Part shown: positions 25,420 through 35,178 of the stretch, one piece after another
How the letters are laid out: each line of letters starts with the position of its first letter
Numbering within the stretch: position 1 is the stretch's first letter
Origin: G025836975 sp040391135
GTDB taxonomy: Bacteria; Pseudomonadota; Gammaproteobacteria; Burkholderiales; Burkholderiaceae_B
Direction of reading: 5' to 3'
Assembly: GCA_040391135.1 (NCBI GenBank)
Contig: JBEBYL010000005.1
Coordinates: forward strand, 121,800-185,799
DNA length: 64,000 nt
Made by a program: the position numbers and the translations under genes
Notes under the pieces: generated by a model
What the model saw: the letters and a program-made list of their open reading frames with translations, nothing else
Database searches by the model: none
What the model was told of the DNA's origin: nothing

Positions 25420-25491
25420 AACTAGCGTTCTAATGCCCAACAAGAATTTTTATACTCTTTACTTATATCTTCAGGAAATATAGAAAGCCAT

Positions 25492-26094
25492 TTATGCCTT
25501 GCCCGGCGGCAGGAATGGCGTAGGGCGGTTCATCCCGTGATATTCCGGATTCGGGATCATGTCGGTGCCGATGGCCATGCGATTGGACATGTTGTAAAAA
25601 GCCACGGTATCGGCCAGGTCGAAGATGTCTTCCACCGATAAACCCGCCTCCCGCAAGGCCTGACGATCATCCTCGGTAACCTGCTCGGGCGTCTTGGTCA
25701 GTTTCCATGCGAAATCCAGCATGGCGCGCTGACGCGGGTCCAGTTGCGCCACACGGTAGTTCATGACCATCATCTCGCCCAGTTGCGGATCGCCGGACAG
25801 CGCGCGCACCGCTTGGCCGTGCGCCACAAGGCAGTAGTAGCAATGGTTGGCGCTGGATACGACCACGGCGATCATCTCGCGTTCGAGCTTGCTCAGGCCC
25901 GAAGGCGCCAGCATCAATTCGTTGTACATCGCCATGAAATTGCGCAGCTTGTTGGGCCGCAAGCTGTAGGCGGCCAGGACATTGGGCACGAAACCCAGCT
26001 TTTCCACGCACTTGCGGAAAACTTCCTGGATATCCTCGTCCAGCGAGCTCGCGGCGGGCGCGCCCAAGGCGGATACATGATCGGGTTGCGGCAT
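25492..26094 (-). CDS. Peroxidase-related AhpD-like (carboxymuconolactone decarboxylase fold) protein
   Basis: A 200-residue protein of the uncharacterised peroxidase-related family. The redox motif CYYC is followed by LVAHG (SSANHCYYCLVAHGQAV, about residues 84-100), the AhpD-type CxxC..H site, so it may reduce peroxides. Family ends are visible (SNRMAIGTDMIPNPEYHGM). The ATG at 26094 has GGAG 6 bp upstream. It is divergent from a hemerythrin gene over 95 bp, which fits a shared role in oxidative or oxygen sensing, though that is inference. Confidence 0.87.
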   Translation of the reverse strand: MPQPDHVSALGAPAASSLDEDIQEVFRKCVEKLGFVPNVLAAYSLRPNKLRNFMAMYNELMLAPSGLSKLEREMIAVVVSSANHCYYCLVAHGQAVRALSGDPQLGEMMVMNYRVAQLDPRQRAMLDFAWKLTKTPEQVTEDDRQALREAGLSVEDIFDLADTVAFYNMSNRMAIGTDMIPNPEYHGMNRPTPFLPPGKA

Positions 26095-26189
26095 GGCTTC
26101 TCCTTTTCCCGTCCTTGCGACAGGCTTGTGTTTCGCCAATAATAACGGCTAAAGGCGGCTGTGCCGTCCCATTCAAACGAGGCGGCACC

Positions 26190-26744
26190 ATGGCGACTGA
26201 ATTTCCCGGTTTTTCCAGCCCGGCGGCAAGCACCGAAGCGCCGCTTGAAATGCTGGCGGCCTGCCATCACCGCATCGAGCGCCAGTGCTCCACCCTGAAG
26301 CGGCTTGCGCCGCATGTGCGCCGGCACGGCAGCGACGAACAGGCGCGCGTCGCGGCGGCCGCCATCATGCGCTACTTCGACACCTCCGCCATCCAGCACC
26401 ATGCCGACGAGGAAGTGGATCTGTTTCCCGCGCTGATCGAGTCCATGGCGGGATCCGACGCCGTCTGCATACGCGAGCTTACCGATGGCCTTAGCGCTGA
26501 TCACCGCAAGCTGGAAGCCGGCTGGCGCCGGCTGCGCCAGACGCTGTCCAGGATCAGCGAAGGCCAGCCCGCCCTGCTGCCCGACGAAGATATCGATGCC
26601 TTCGTCGGCCTGTATGAATGCCATATGAAACGGGAAGAAGACGAGCTGCTGCCTATGGCTGCGCGCCTGCTGGGCGACGAGGCCATCGATCAAATCGGCC
26701 GAGCCATGCGCAAACGCCGGGGCATCGCCGACGATCTGCTGTGA
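26190..26744 (+). CDS. Hemerythrin HHE-domain protein
   Basis: A 184-residue cytoplasmic four-helix protein. Likely di-iron ligands: His in ACHHRIERQC (about 31), IQHHADEEVDLFP (about 71-75), LSADHRKLE (about 112) and ECHMKREEDELLP (about 150-154), the H-HxxxE-H-HxxxE spacing of HHE proteins. Members bind oxygen, nitric oxide or iron. The ATG at 26190 follows ACGAGGCGG. Its stop is 16 bp from the convergent yhaN-type stop. Confidence 0.88.
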   Translation: MATEFPGFSSPAASTEAPLEMLAACHHRIERQCSTLKRLAPHVRRHGSDEQARVAAAAIMRYFDTSAIQHHADEEVDLFPALIESMAGSDAVCIRELTDGLSADHRKLEAGWRRLRQTLSRISEGQPALLPDEDIDAFVGLYECHMKREEDELLPMAARLLGDEAIDQIGRAMRKRRGIADDLL

Positions 26745-26760
26745 TTTCATTTCCCGATTT

Positions 26761-29700
26761 CTAATCCAGCCTCGTCACGTTCAGCGTATCGCCGAAAACA
26801 CGGCGCGCCAAATCCGTCAAATGATCGTGATGGCTCAGGAAAATAACTTGCGTATGCTCGGACAAGGCCGCGAGCGCCCGCAGGCCTGCTTCGGATCTGG
26901 CATCGTCGTAATTGATGAACAGATCGTCGGCGATAAAAGGCAGGGCGGGCGCCTGCTGCAAGTGCAGCTCCAGCGCCGCCAGGCGCAAGGCCAGGTACAG
27001 TTGATCGCGTGTGCCGTCGCTCATGCCGGCAATCCCCACCAGATGGCCATCGGGGCGCTGCCCTTCAAGCACCATGGGGTTCTTGTCGAAATCCACCCTC
27101 AAGCGTTCGAATGAATTCAAGGTCAGTTGCGAGAATATGGCGCTGGCCCGGCTCAGCATGGGGCCTTGCTTCTCTTCGCGATAGCGGTCTATGGACCAGC
27201 GCAGCAGGCGCGCCGCGGTGTGCACCTTGATATAGCGCTCGGCCGCATCGGACATCCGCGCCAGCGCCTCTTGCCGTTGCGCCTCGGCCCTGGCCGCCGC
27301 GTCGGCTCCCGCCATGGCATCCAGTTCGCGCTGCGCCTGGTCCAATTGCACCGCCAAGTCGCTTTGCTGTTCGGCGCCCTGCCCGATATCGGACTGAAGC
27401 CCGGCCAACTGTTCCGGCAATGACGATATATCGGCCGCGTCGATCTCGGCCTGCAACGAATCCCGCCCATAACCATCGCCCTCGCCAAGCAGGCGCGCCT
27501 GGGCCGCCTGGAGCTGCGCGGCAAGCGCCCGATGCAGGTCCGAGCGGGCAATGGCCTGCTCCAGCAATCGGCTTTCCGACACGCCGGCCTTGTCCATCAA
27601 GGGTTGCAAGCGGGCCTGGGCTTCCTGCATGGACTGCTCGGCCAAGCGGATCTGCGTCTTTTCCGCCTGGATAGCCTGCTCCAGCCCGGCCGCCCTGTCC
27701 TGGGCCAGACGTGCCTGAGCAAGCCGGAGCGCCAACTCCCGGCTCAGCCCGAATGCGGCATCGATATCGGCCGCCGCCCGATCCACGCCGACGGCTTGCG
27801 CCAGCGTGACGGCCTGGGCGAAGAAGTCGTCCAGATCGGCCTGCAAGGCCATGCTTTCGGCACGGACGCGATGCAGTTGGCCAAGCTTCTCTGTCAGCAC
27901 GCCTATCAGGGCCAGCGCGCCCTGTGCCGCGCCTGTTGCCATGGCGCCGTCCAGCCCCGCCTGGGCCAGCGCGGCCGACCAGGACAGCCGCCAGGCATCC
28001 AGCCGCGCCTGCGCGCTTTCCGTCGCTTGGCGCGCGGCGAGCAATATCGGCCGGGACTCGGCCATCTGGACCTGCCATGCATCGCGCCGAATGCGTGCCT
28101 CGTCGGCTTGGCCTATGCGGGCTTGAGCCTGTGCGCGCAAGTCGGGCAGGCTGTCCCCGCCGGCCGACTCCAGCGATTCGGTTGGCGATTCGGCCAAAGC
28201 CCGGCGCAAACCGCCGCGCGCCGCCTCGATATCGTCCCGCAAGACCTGAACCTCGCGCCGGGCCTGATCCAGCACTTGGGCCGCTTCCAGTACCTTGTCT
28301 TTGCGCGCCAGCCAGTCGGGCAGCTCATCCAGCGCCATCGGTCCCAGTCCCAGGCGTTCGCGTGCAGCCAACCATTGCGCGTCGAACTCGCCCAGAGCTT
28401 GTTCGCACTGAGCCTGCCGCGCCTGGGCTCCCGCCAGCCTGTGTGCTTCCTGCTCCAGCTGCTGTTGCAGGCCTTGCAGTTGCGCCGCCTCCCGCGCCTT
28501 GTCGTGGCGGGAATCGGCAAGCTCATCCGCGGCACGCAGATAAGATTCAAACTGGTCCGCGCCCTTCTCAAGCCCCGTCCGGCCAGACCTGATCGCCTGC
28601 CACGATTGGTCGCGCAGGGCGCGCGCCTGCGCCACATCGTCCCAGGTGCTGGGGCGATGCCGCTGTTGGTACTGCCGCAATTCCAGCGACTTCATGTCAA
28701 GCGATGACGCCAATTCGTCGCGCCGTTGGGCGGCCGTGTTCAGATCGTGCATCAGGCCGCGCCTTTCGCTTACCCAGGCGGAGGCGGTTCCCGTGGAGGG
28801 AAAAACCACGGCCTGAAGCCGCGCCAATGAGGACGCGTCCCCACCCAGACGCAGCAGGCCCTGGTCCAGGTCGGCCTGCAATTTATTCACCATCGCCTGC
28901 GCCTTGTGCAGGGCGGCGTCCAGATCGCCTCGGGCTTGAGCCGCTTCCAGTGCGGCGCGCAGGGCGGGGCTGACATCGTTGCCGGATACCGCCCGCAGCT
29001 TCGCTTCCAGTGCCCGGGACTCCGCCTGCCGGCTGTTTTCCGCCGTTTGGGCCGCATCGAGCGCCTGGACGACGGCGCCATGATCGCGCAGCAACTGTTC
29101 CAGCTGCGTGCGGGCCGGCAGGCCCGGCAGGCGCGCACGCAAGGCCTGCGCCGCCTGGTCCACGGCCTGGCGCGTATCGTCCATCGTCCAGCCCAGCTCA
29201 TCGGCCGCCGACAGGATTTCCCGCCAGAGCAAGGCCGCCTGCCCCTGGCTGCGCTCAATATTGGATGCATGCGCGCCGTATTGATGGCGCAAGGCTTCCA
29301 ACGCTTCAATGGCCTCCGCCTGGCCCAGCAAGGCGCTATCGATATGTATGTCCGAAAGCTGCGAATGCAGCCGCTCGGCTTCGGCGCGGCGCAAGGCCAG
29401 GCCGTGCCGGGCCAGGGCCCGGCTCTGTTCGGCGTCCGCCAGCGTCTGGGCGGCGTCGGCGGGAAAAAGAACCACGGGCTCCAGATCCGCCAACTGGCTT
29501 TCGCACTCGCGCAGAGCCAGCATGATGGGCGCCACGCGCCGGATGCGCTCCAGGCGGTTGCGCTCGCCTTGCTTGTTGATCTGCTGTTCCCGCAGCCGCT
29601 CCAGGTCGCCCGCCAAGGCTTGCACGCGCTCATTGACTTCCGTCCAGACCCGGGTTTGCACCGTTGCCGCCTTCAGCGCGGCCGTCGCGGCATCCAGATC

Positions 29701-30261
29701 GTCCCGCGCGGCGTAATACGCCCGTTTGCCGGACTTGGCGGGTGCCCAAAGGCCGCTGGCCTCCTCTTCCAATGCATCGCGCACACCGCCCAGGCTGGCG
29801 ATCCCCGCCGCGGACTGGAACAGTATCTGCCCAACATCGTCCTGGGCATTCAATATGCTGTTGCCGCCTTCCACCAGACGCGGGTGGTCCAGGCCGAACA
29901 TCTTGTCGAAGAAGCCGCGCCCGGCATGGCCCATCCATGCATCCAGGATAGTGTCGGCCAGGGTATTTCCGTCCGGATCCCTCAGCGTGTTCTTGTTGGC
30001 CTTCAGGCGGATGAACTCCAGGGCGCCCTCGCCGCCCTGTATCGACGCTCCCAGCCGCAAATCGGCTTTTGCATGCAGGAAGTCCAAAGGGGTGCGCACG
30101 GGAAAGCCGAAAAGCAGATCCAGAATGGCGCTGCGCAAGGTCGATTTACCCGCTTCGTTGGGCCCCACGATCAAATGGAAATCGCGCGCCGCCCGGGGGA
30201 ACTCGATGCGGCTATCGGTGAATTTTCCGTAACGCAAAAGGTCGAATCGGCAAAATCGCAT
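26761..30261 (-). CDS. yhaN: YhaN-type AAA ATPase (SbcC/Rad50-like)
   Basis: A 1166-residue SMC-like ATPase. Walker A (VGPNEAGKSTLRSAILDLLFG, key part GPNEAGKST, about residues 33-41) is near the N-terminus; the ABC signature GMSDGTRDQLYLALRLAAL and Walker B LPFIADDLFINYDD are in the last 100 residues. The long middle part is rich in Ala, Gln, Leu and Arg with heptad patterns, hence coiled coil. It pairs with the nuclease gene 5 bp upstream, as SbcC pairs with SbcD or YhaN with YhaO in Bacillus, so a role in DNA end processing is likely. Confidence 0.9.
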   Translation of the reverse strand: MRFCRFDLLRYGKFTDSRIEFPRAARDFHLIVGPNEAGKSTLRSAILDLLFGFPVRTPLDFLHAKADLRLGASIQGGEGALEFIRLKANKNTLRDPDGNTLADTILDAWMGHAGRGFFDKMFGLDHPRLVEGGNSILNAQDDVGQILFQSAAGIASLGGVRDALEEEASGLWAPAKSGKRAYYAARDDLDAATAALKAATVQTRVWTEVNERVQALAGDLERLREQQINKQGERNRLERIRRVAPIMLALRECESQLADLEPVVLFPADAAQTLADAEQSRALARHGLALRRAEAERLHSQLSDIHIDSALLGQAEAIEALEALRHQYGAHASNIERSQGQAALLWREILSAADELGWTMDDTRQAVDQAAQALRARLPGLPARTQLEQLLRDHGAVVQALDAAQTAENSRQAESRALEAKLRAVSGNDVSPALRAALEAAQARGDLDAALHKAQAMVNKLQADLDQGLLRLGGDASSLARLQAVVFPSTGTASAWVSERRGLMHDLNTAAQRRDELASSLDMKSLELRQYQQRHRPSTWDDVAQARALRDQSWQAIRSGRTGLEKGADQFESYLRAADELADSRHDKAREAAQLQGLQQQLEQEAHRLAGAQARQAQCEQALGEFDAQWLAARERLGLGPMALDELPDWLARKDKVLEAAQVLDQARREVQVLRDDIEAARGGLRRALAESPTESLESAGGDSLPDLRAQAQARIGQADEARIRRDAWQVQMAESRPILLAARQATESAQARLDAWRLSWSAALAQAGLDGAMATGAAQGALALIGVLTEKLGQLHRVRAESMALQADLDDFFAQAVTLAQAVGVDRAAADIDAAFGLSRELALRLAQARLAQDRAAGLEQAIQAEKTQIRLAEQSMQEAQARLQPLMDKAGVSESRLLEQAIARSDLHRALAAQLQAAQARLLGEGDGYGRDSLQAEIDAADISSLPEQLAGLQSDIGQGAEQQSDLAVQLDQAQRELDAMAGADAAARAEAQRQEALARMSDAAERYIKVHTAARLLRWSIDRYREEKQGPMLSRASAIFSQLTLNSFERLRVDFDKNPMVLEGQRPDGHLVGIAGMSDGTRDQLYLALRLAALELHLQQAPALPFIADDLFINYDDARSEAGLRALAALSEHTQVIFLSHHDHLTDLARRVFGDTLNVTRLD

Positions 30262-30266
30262 AATTC

Positions 30267-31523
30267 CTACTCCGCCTGCTCCAGGTGCGCCATCAGCGCC
30301 GGGCCCACCTCGCGCAGCAGCGGCGCCAGGTCCCCTGTCCGGATTCCCTCGAACCAGGCCACGCTGGATTGCAGTTCCTGCGGCGCCTTGCCCACCAACC
30401 CCATCAAGTCGGCTTGCAGGCTTTCGAGGAATTGCGTGTCGATTTCGGCGGCAGCCAGCAGTACCCGCAGGTCAGCCAGCGCATCGGCGCGATCATCCCG
30501 CGCCGGCGGCTGCGCGACAGCCCGGGTTTCGATCTTGACTTTCTCCAGCCACAAGCGGTCATGCCCCAACGCCGCCACCTGCGCCAGAGCTTCGGCCCGC
30601 AACTGGCCTTCCAGGCCGAAAAGCGCGCCATGCGCCGGCGTGCCGCCGCTTACCGTCACACGCACGGCCAGGGGCAGGGCCTGGTCGCTGTCATGCGCCA
30701 GGCCTTCCAGGGCGCTTCCCACCGCGCGCGCAACATCGGTAAACGTCAGGCACCGAGTCGCATCGACATCCAGGCGCGCCCAGCGCAGCACGTCGACCAG
30801 CACACGCTCCACATCCACGTTGCCCAGCGCATCGCACTCGACCAGCACGGCGCCGCGCGGACCGGTTTCGCGTATGTTGCGCCCTTGCAGGTTGCCCGGA
30901 AAAACCACGACCGAATCGCCGCGCCAGATGCTGTATTCGTGAACATGCCCCAATGCCCAATATTGATAGCCTTTGGCGTGCAATTCATCCAGCGAGCAAG
31001 GCGCATAGCTGGCATGCATGGCGTTGCCTTCCAGAGCGGTGTGCAACACGCCGATATTGAACTTGCCCGGAATCGGATCGGGATAAGTCGCGACCAGGTT
31101 CTCCGTGGTGGCGGCCACCTTGAACCCGCGTCCGTGCAGCGCAAGGTTGAGGCCTTCGTGAATGAAGGTGGATGCCTTGCGGGTGTCGAACACATGCACA
31201 TTGTCGGGCAGCAGCAGTTTGCGGGTCATCTCGCTTTCGGCATCGTGATTGCCGTACAGCAGGTAAACCGGGATCCCGGCCCTCTTCAGGCGGCCCATCT
31301 GCTTGGCAAAATACAGGCCGGTGTTGTGGTCCTTCCAGTTCCCGTCGTACAGGTCGCCCGCAATGATCATGAAATCCACGCTCTCATCGATGGCCAGGCC
31401 TATCAGCCGGGCGAAGGCATCGCGCGTTGCGGTTCGCAGCTTGTCCACGGGCGCATCGGCGTAGGCGCTCAATCCCGTCAACGGGCTATCCAGATGGATA
31501 TCGGCGGCGTGGATGAATCTCAC
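30267..31523 (-). CDS. yhaO: YhaO-type metallophosphoesterase/DNA nuclease (SbcD/Mre11-like)
   Basis: A 418-residue nuclease subunit. All calcineurin-like metal motifs are present: HAADIHLDSPL (residues 4-14), IAGDLYDGNW (about 54), LLYGNHDAES (about 90), LALHGRGF and LGHVHEYS (about 195). The start codon is GTG at 31523 (MRFIHAADIHL), which is the only start fitting the family. Followed after 5 bp by its ATPase partner. The pair resembles Bacillus YhaO-YhaN more than classic SbcDC by size and order. Confidence 0.91.
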   Translation of the reverse strand: MRFIHAADIHLDSPLTGLSAYADAPVDKLRTATRDAFARLIGLAIDESVDFMIIAGDLYDGNWKDHNTGLYFAKQMGRLKRAGIPVYLLYGNHDAESEMTRKLLLPDNVHVFDTRKASTFIHEGLNLALHGRGFKVAATTENLVATYPDPIPGKFNIGVLHTALEGNAMHASYAPCSLDELHAKGYQYWALGHVHEYSIWRGDSVVVFPGNLQGRNIRETGPRGAVLVECDALGNVDVERVLVDVLRWARLDVDATRCLTFTDVARAVGSALEGLAHDSDQALPLAVRVTVSGGTPAHGALFGLEGQLRAEALAQVAALGHDRLWLEKVKIETRAVAQPPARDDRADALADLRVLLAAAEIDTQFLESLQADLMGLVGKAPQELQSSVAWFEGIRTGDLAPLLREVGPALMAHLEQAE

Positions 31524-31684
31524 TGATCAATTCCTTCTTGAGCGGGGGCCGGTCGTGGCATCCGCCACTATACCAAGTGCGGCCCCCGCCTTCCGCATGC
31601 GTGACATATGGCTGTAATGATGCATTGCAATAATCCGTTCAAGCATAGATATATATGCATCACACTCCACACGAAGCGGCACCC

Positions 31685-33397
31685 ATGAGAAATTTCCTCA
31701 CTCTGAAAAAAAGCTTTTTTGTTTTTCTGGCCATTCTCATCCTGCTATCCATCCTGGTGCTCAGCGCGCTGCGCAACCTGACCGGCAGCATAGAGCACCT
31801 GAAGACCACCGAGCAGCGCCGCTATCAGGCCACCGAACTGGCCACCGCCTATAAAAGCCTGACGCAGGCCATGACACGCGACGTCATGGCCTTCGTGGCC
31901 AGCGAGCAGCCTGAATTCCAGGAGAGCTACAAGCATCTGACGGCGGTGCTGCACGGCAAGGCGCCGGACGCCCAGGGCGTGCAGCAGGCCATGCTGGAGC
32001 GCTTTCGCAATGCCGGCTTCACTCCGGATGAAATGACCAGGCTGGAATCGGCACATGCGCAGATCGCCGAATTGGCCGCGACGGAAAAGGAAGCCATCAG
32101 TACGGCCAGCGGACAATTCGACGACGGCCAGGGCGGCATCAAGGTGGCCCTGCCCAATGCGCTCATGGCGAAAGTCATGATCTTCGGCCAGCAGTATGCC
32201 GAAGCCGCCGCCGGCATTGCACGCACGATCGATGAATTCGACACCCTGCAAGCGCAGCGCTTCGCCCAGGATGTGGAGCGGGCCAGCGCCGCCAGCCAGA
32301 AAGCCTATTGGATAGCCGTATCGGCCATTGTCGCCCTGCTGCTGTGCAGCGCATTGGCCCTGTGGGCCCTGTACCAATCCATCAAGCGGCCTCTGGACCA
32401 AGGGGTCCACCTGGCGCAACGCTTGGCCAGCGGAGATTTAAGCGCTCGCGTGGAGGCTCCCCGCCGCGACGAACTGGGCAAGCTGCTGGACGCGCTGAAC
32501 GGCATAGGACTGGGATTGCGTCACGCTGTGCAAGAGGTGCGCGACCGCTCGGTGCAGATCGCTTCCGCATCGCACCATATTTCCGGCGGCAACCTGGACC
32601 TATCGCAACGCACCAATGAGCAGGCCGCCAATCTGCAACAAACCGCCGCGGCCATGGAGCAACTGGCAGCCACCGTCAAGCAGAATGCGGACAATACCGA
32701 AGTCTCGAAAAACCTGGCTGCCCAGGCCAATGCCTGTGCGGCTCATGGCAGCCGGACGGTCCAGGATGCCGTCCACACGATGCGGCAGGTGCGCCAGGAC
32801 TCGCGCAAAGTGGCGGACATCACGGAACTCATCAAGAACATTGCCTTTCAGACCAATATACTGGCGCTCAACGCCGCCGTCGAAGCCGCACGCGCGGGCG
32901 AGCATGGCAAGGGTTTCGCCGTTGTCGCCGCCGAAGTGCGCAACCTGGCATTGCGCTCGTCCGACGCATCCCGGGACATCGAGAAACTCATCCTCCAGAC
33001 TGTCACGCAGCTGGATGCCGGCGCCAGCCTGGTGGATGGCGCCGGACAGGCCATGAACGAAATCGTGGCCTCGGTCCAGAAGGTGGAGGACATCATGTCC
33101 GAGATCGCCAATGCGTCCAGCGAACAGGCCAGCGGCATCGAGGAAGTCACGCGCGCCGTCAGCCATCTGGATCACATCACCCAGCAGAACCTGGCCATGG
33201 TGATGGAAGCCTCCAACGCCACGCAGATGCAGCAGCAACAAGCCGATGGCCTGCTCGCGACACTCTCGCACTTCACCTTGAACGGGGACGAAGAGACCGA
33301 CCAAGACGGCGCGCCGGCCGTGGAGCAGGCGCATTCCGGCGAGCGTCGGCTAGGCTTTCTGCCGGCGCCCCAGCCGGCCCTGGTCGGCTACGCCTAG
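31685..33397 (+). CDS. Methyl-accepting chemotaxis protein
   Basis: A 570-residue transmembrane chemoreceptor. TM1 about residues 12-31, a periplasmic helical sensor (about 32-205), TM2 about 207-230, a HAMP domain (about 228-280, KRPLDQGVHLAQRLASGDL), and a cytoplasmic signalling domain whose hairpin tip starts at residue 384 (KNIAFQTNILALNAAVEAA...). No CheR-docking NWETF-like pentapeptide is present at the C-terminus (it ends LVGYA). The ATG at 31685 was chosen over the ATG at 31655. It stands alone; no che genes are nearby, so it works with a cluster elsewhere. Confidence 0.93.
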   Translation: MRNFLTLKKSFFVFLAILILLSILVLSALRNLTGSIEHLKTTEQRRYQATELATAYKSLTQAMTRDVMAFVASEQPEFQESYKHLTAVLHGKAPDAQGVQQAMLERFRNAGFTPDEMTRLESAHAQIAELAATEKEAISTASGQFDDGQGGIKVALPNALMAKVMIFGQQYAEAAAGIARTIDEFDTLQAQRFAQDVERASAASQKAYWIAVSAIVALLLCSALALWALYQSIKRPLDQGVHLAQRLASGDLSARVEAPRRDELGKLLDALNGIGLGLRHAVQEVRDRSVQIASASHHISGGNLDLSQRTNEQAANLQQTAAAMEQLAATVKQNADNTEVSKNLAAQANACAAHGSRTVQDAVHTMRQVRQDSRKVADITELIKNIAFQTNILALNAAVEAARAGEHGKGFAVVAAEVRNLALRSSDASRDIEKLILQTVTQLDAGASLVDGAGQAMNEIVASVQKVEDIMSEIANASSEQASGIEEVTRAVSHLDHITQQNLAMVMEASNATQMQQQQADGLLATLSHFTLNGDEETDQDGAPAVEQAHSGERRLGFLPAPQPALVGYA

Positions 33398-33488
33398 ACG
33401 GGTCGATCACCGTACACGAAAGGCTACGGCCGCGCCGGACCCTGCCACACGGCGCGGCGCCCTATGAAAAACCCTGAAGCAATAAGCT

Positions 33489-33517
33489 TTGACACTGTGG
33501 TGCCAGCTAAGTACAGT
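33489..33517 (+). promoter_or_regulatory. Sigma-70-type promoter of the TRAP transporter operon
   Basis: TTGACA (33489-33494), 17-bp spacer, TACAGT (33512-33517). Transcription would start near 33524, giving a leader of about 45 nt with GGAG at 33557-33560 before the dctP ATG. Confidence 0.6.
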
Positions 33518-33568
33518 GTATGGATAGTCGGCCAGCTCGAGCGACGATAAAACAATGGAGACAACCCA

Positions 33569-34570
33569 ATGAAAAAAACCGTATCCCGAATTTTCATCGC
33601 CTTGGGCAGCAGCGTCGCCCTGTCGTTTTCCGCAAGCGCTCTCGCGCAACAGCCCATCACCATCAAATTCAGCCACGTCGTGGCCGACGCCACGCCCAAA
33701 GGCCAGGGCGCCATCAAGTTCAAGGAAATCGCCGAGAAACTGCTGCCGGGCAAGGTCAAGGTCCAGGTGTTCCCCAACTCGCAGCTGTTCGGCGACGCCA
33801 AGGAAATGGAAGCCGTCCTGCTGGGCGACGTCCAGTTCATTGCGCCCTCGCTGTCCAAGTTCGATCGCTACACCAAGAAAGTCCAGCTCTTCGACCTGCC
33901 CTTCCTGTTCGACGACATGGACGCCGTCGACCGCTTCCAGCATAGCGCGGACGGCAAGGCCTTGCTCAATTCCATGACCAATCGCGGCCTGAAAGGCCTG
34001 GCCTACTGGCACAACGGCATGAAGCAGCTGTCCACCAATCGCGACAAGCTCACCCGGCCGGAAGACGTCAAGGGCCTCAAGTTCCGCATACAGGCATCCG
34101 ACGTTCTCGAGGCGCAGTTCCGCCAACTGGGCGCGAACCCGCAAAAGCTCGCCTTCAGCGAGGTCTACCAGGCCCTGCAAACCGGCGTGGTCGACGGCCA
34201 GGAAAACACCTGGTCCAATATCTATTCGCAGAAATTCCACGAAGTGCAAAAGACCATCGCCAACACCAACCACGGCGTGATCGACTACATGGTGGTCACC
34301 AATGCCAAGTGGTGGGACGGCCTGCCCGCCGATGTGCGCAAAGGCCTGGAACAAGCCATGGAAGAAGCCACCACTTATGCCAACAACATGGCGGCCGAGC
34401 TGAACGAGCGCGACCGCAAGCGCATCATCGAGGCCAACAAGGCCAAGGTACAGACGCTTAGCAAGGAAGACGTCGCGGCATGGCGCAAGGCCATGGAGCC
34501 GGTCTGGAAGAAGTTCGAAGGCGAGATCGGCCCCGAGCTGATCCAGTCGGCACTCAAATCCAATAAATAA
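33569..34570 (+). CDS. dctP: TRAP transporter periplasmic receptor DctP
   Basis: A 333-residue periplasmic receptor of a DctPQM TRAP system. Signal peptide MKKTVSRIFIALGSSVALS..., cut after ALA before QQPITI. Family motifs: FSHVVADATPKGQGA, the carboxylate-binding arginine in GLKFRIQASDVLE, and GVVDGQENTWSNIYSQKF. It closely follows the C4-dicarboxylate DctP pattern, so succinate, malate or fumarate are the likely ligands. First of three genes; dctQ follows after 62 bp. Confidence 0.93.
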   Translation: MKKTVSRIFIALGSSVALSFSASALAQQPITIKFSHVVADATPKGQGAIKFKEIAEKLLPGKVKVQVFPNSQLFGDAKEMEAVLLGDVQFIAPSLSKFDRYTKKVQLFDLPFLFDDMDAVDRFQHSADGKALLNSMTNRGLKGLAYWHNGMKQLSTNRDKLTRPEDVKGLKFRIQASDVLEAQFRQLGANPQKLAFSEVYQALQTGVVDGQENTWSNIYSQKFHEVQKTIANTNHGVIDYMVVTNAKWWDGLPADVRKGLEQAMEEATTYANNMAAELNERDRKRIIEANKAKVQTLSKEDVAAWRKAMEPVWKKFEGEIGPELIQSALKSNK

Positions 34571-34632
34571 GCGGCTTGCTGCGCGGCCGCGCTCGCCGGC
34601 CGCGCAGCTCTTATCAGCACATGGAGCTTCCC

Positions 34633-35178
34633 ATGAAATCAGTCTGGCTCGAACGGCTGGAAGAGGGGCTGATTGCCTTTCTTCTCGCGGCCATGACCAT
34701 CGTCACTTTTGGTCAAGTGGTTGCGCGCTACTTATTCAACTACAGCTTCGTTTGGGCGCTTGAACTAAGCACTTACCTGTTTGCCGCGCTGATTTTCCTG
34801 GGAATTTCATATGGCGTCCGGATCGGCGCCCATATCGGGGTCGACGCGCTTGTCAAGGTGCTGCCCAAAGCCGTTGCCAACAAGGTCGCCGTGGCGGCCA
34901 CGCTGCTATGCCTGCTGTATGCCGTCATCGTACTCTTCGGCAGCTGGATATACGTCAGCAAAATCTACGAAATCGGCATCCTGGCGCAAGATCTTCCCAT
35001 ACCGCAATGGGTGCCGCGGCTGGTCATGCCCATAGGCTTCGCCCTGCTGCTATTGCGCTTCGCACAGGTTCTTTACGACCTGCTGCGCGGCAAGGAAGCG
35101 CATCTGCTGGGCGACGAAGTGGAAGACGCCCTCAAGTACCAAAGCGATGACGCATCCGCAAAGCGAGAGCAAGCATGA
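34633..35178 (+). CDS. dctQ: TRAP transporter small permease DctQ
   Basis: A 181-residue membrane protein with four predicted helices (EEGLIAFLLAAMTIVTFGQVV, ELSTYLFAALIFLGISYGV and two more). ATG at 34633 chosen because GGAG lies about 7 bp upstream; an ATG at 34621 would leave no ribosome-binding site. Its last bases overlap dctM by 4 bp (ATGA), as expected for subunits made in equal amounts. Confidence 0.92.
   Translation: MKSVWLERLEEGLIAFLLAAMTIVTFGQVVARYLFNYSFVWALELSTYLFAALIFLGISYGVRIGAHIGVDALVKVLPKAVANKVAVAATLLCLLYAVIVLFGSWIYVSKIYEIGILAQDLPIPQWVPRLVMPIGFALLLLRFAQVLYDLLRGKEAHLLGDEVEDALKYQSDDASAKREQA

Noticed and set aside
33429..33458. GC-rich 9-bp hairpin (GCCGCGCCG / CGGCGCGGC) after the chemoreceptor gene as a terminator
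   Set aside because: The stem is perfect but no T-tract follows on either strand, so I did not list it as a terminator.
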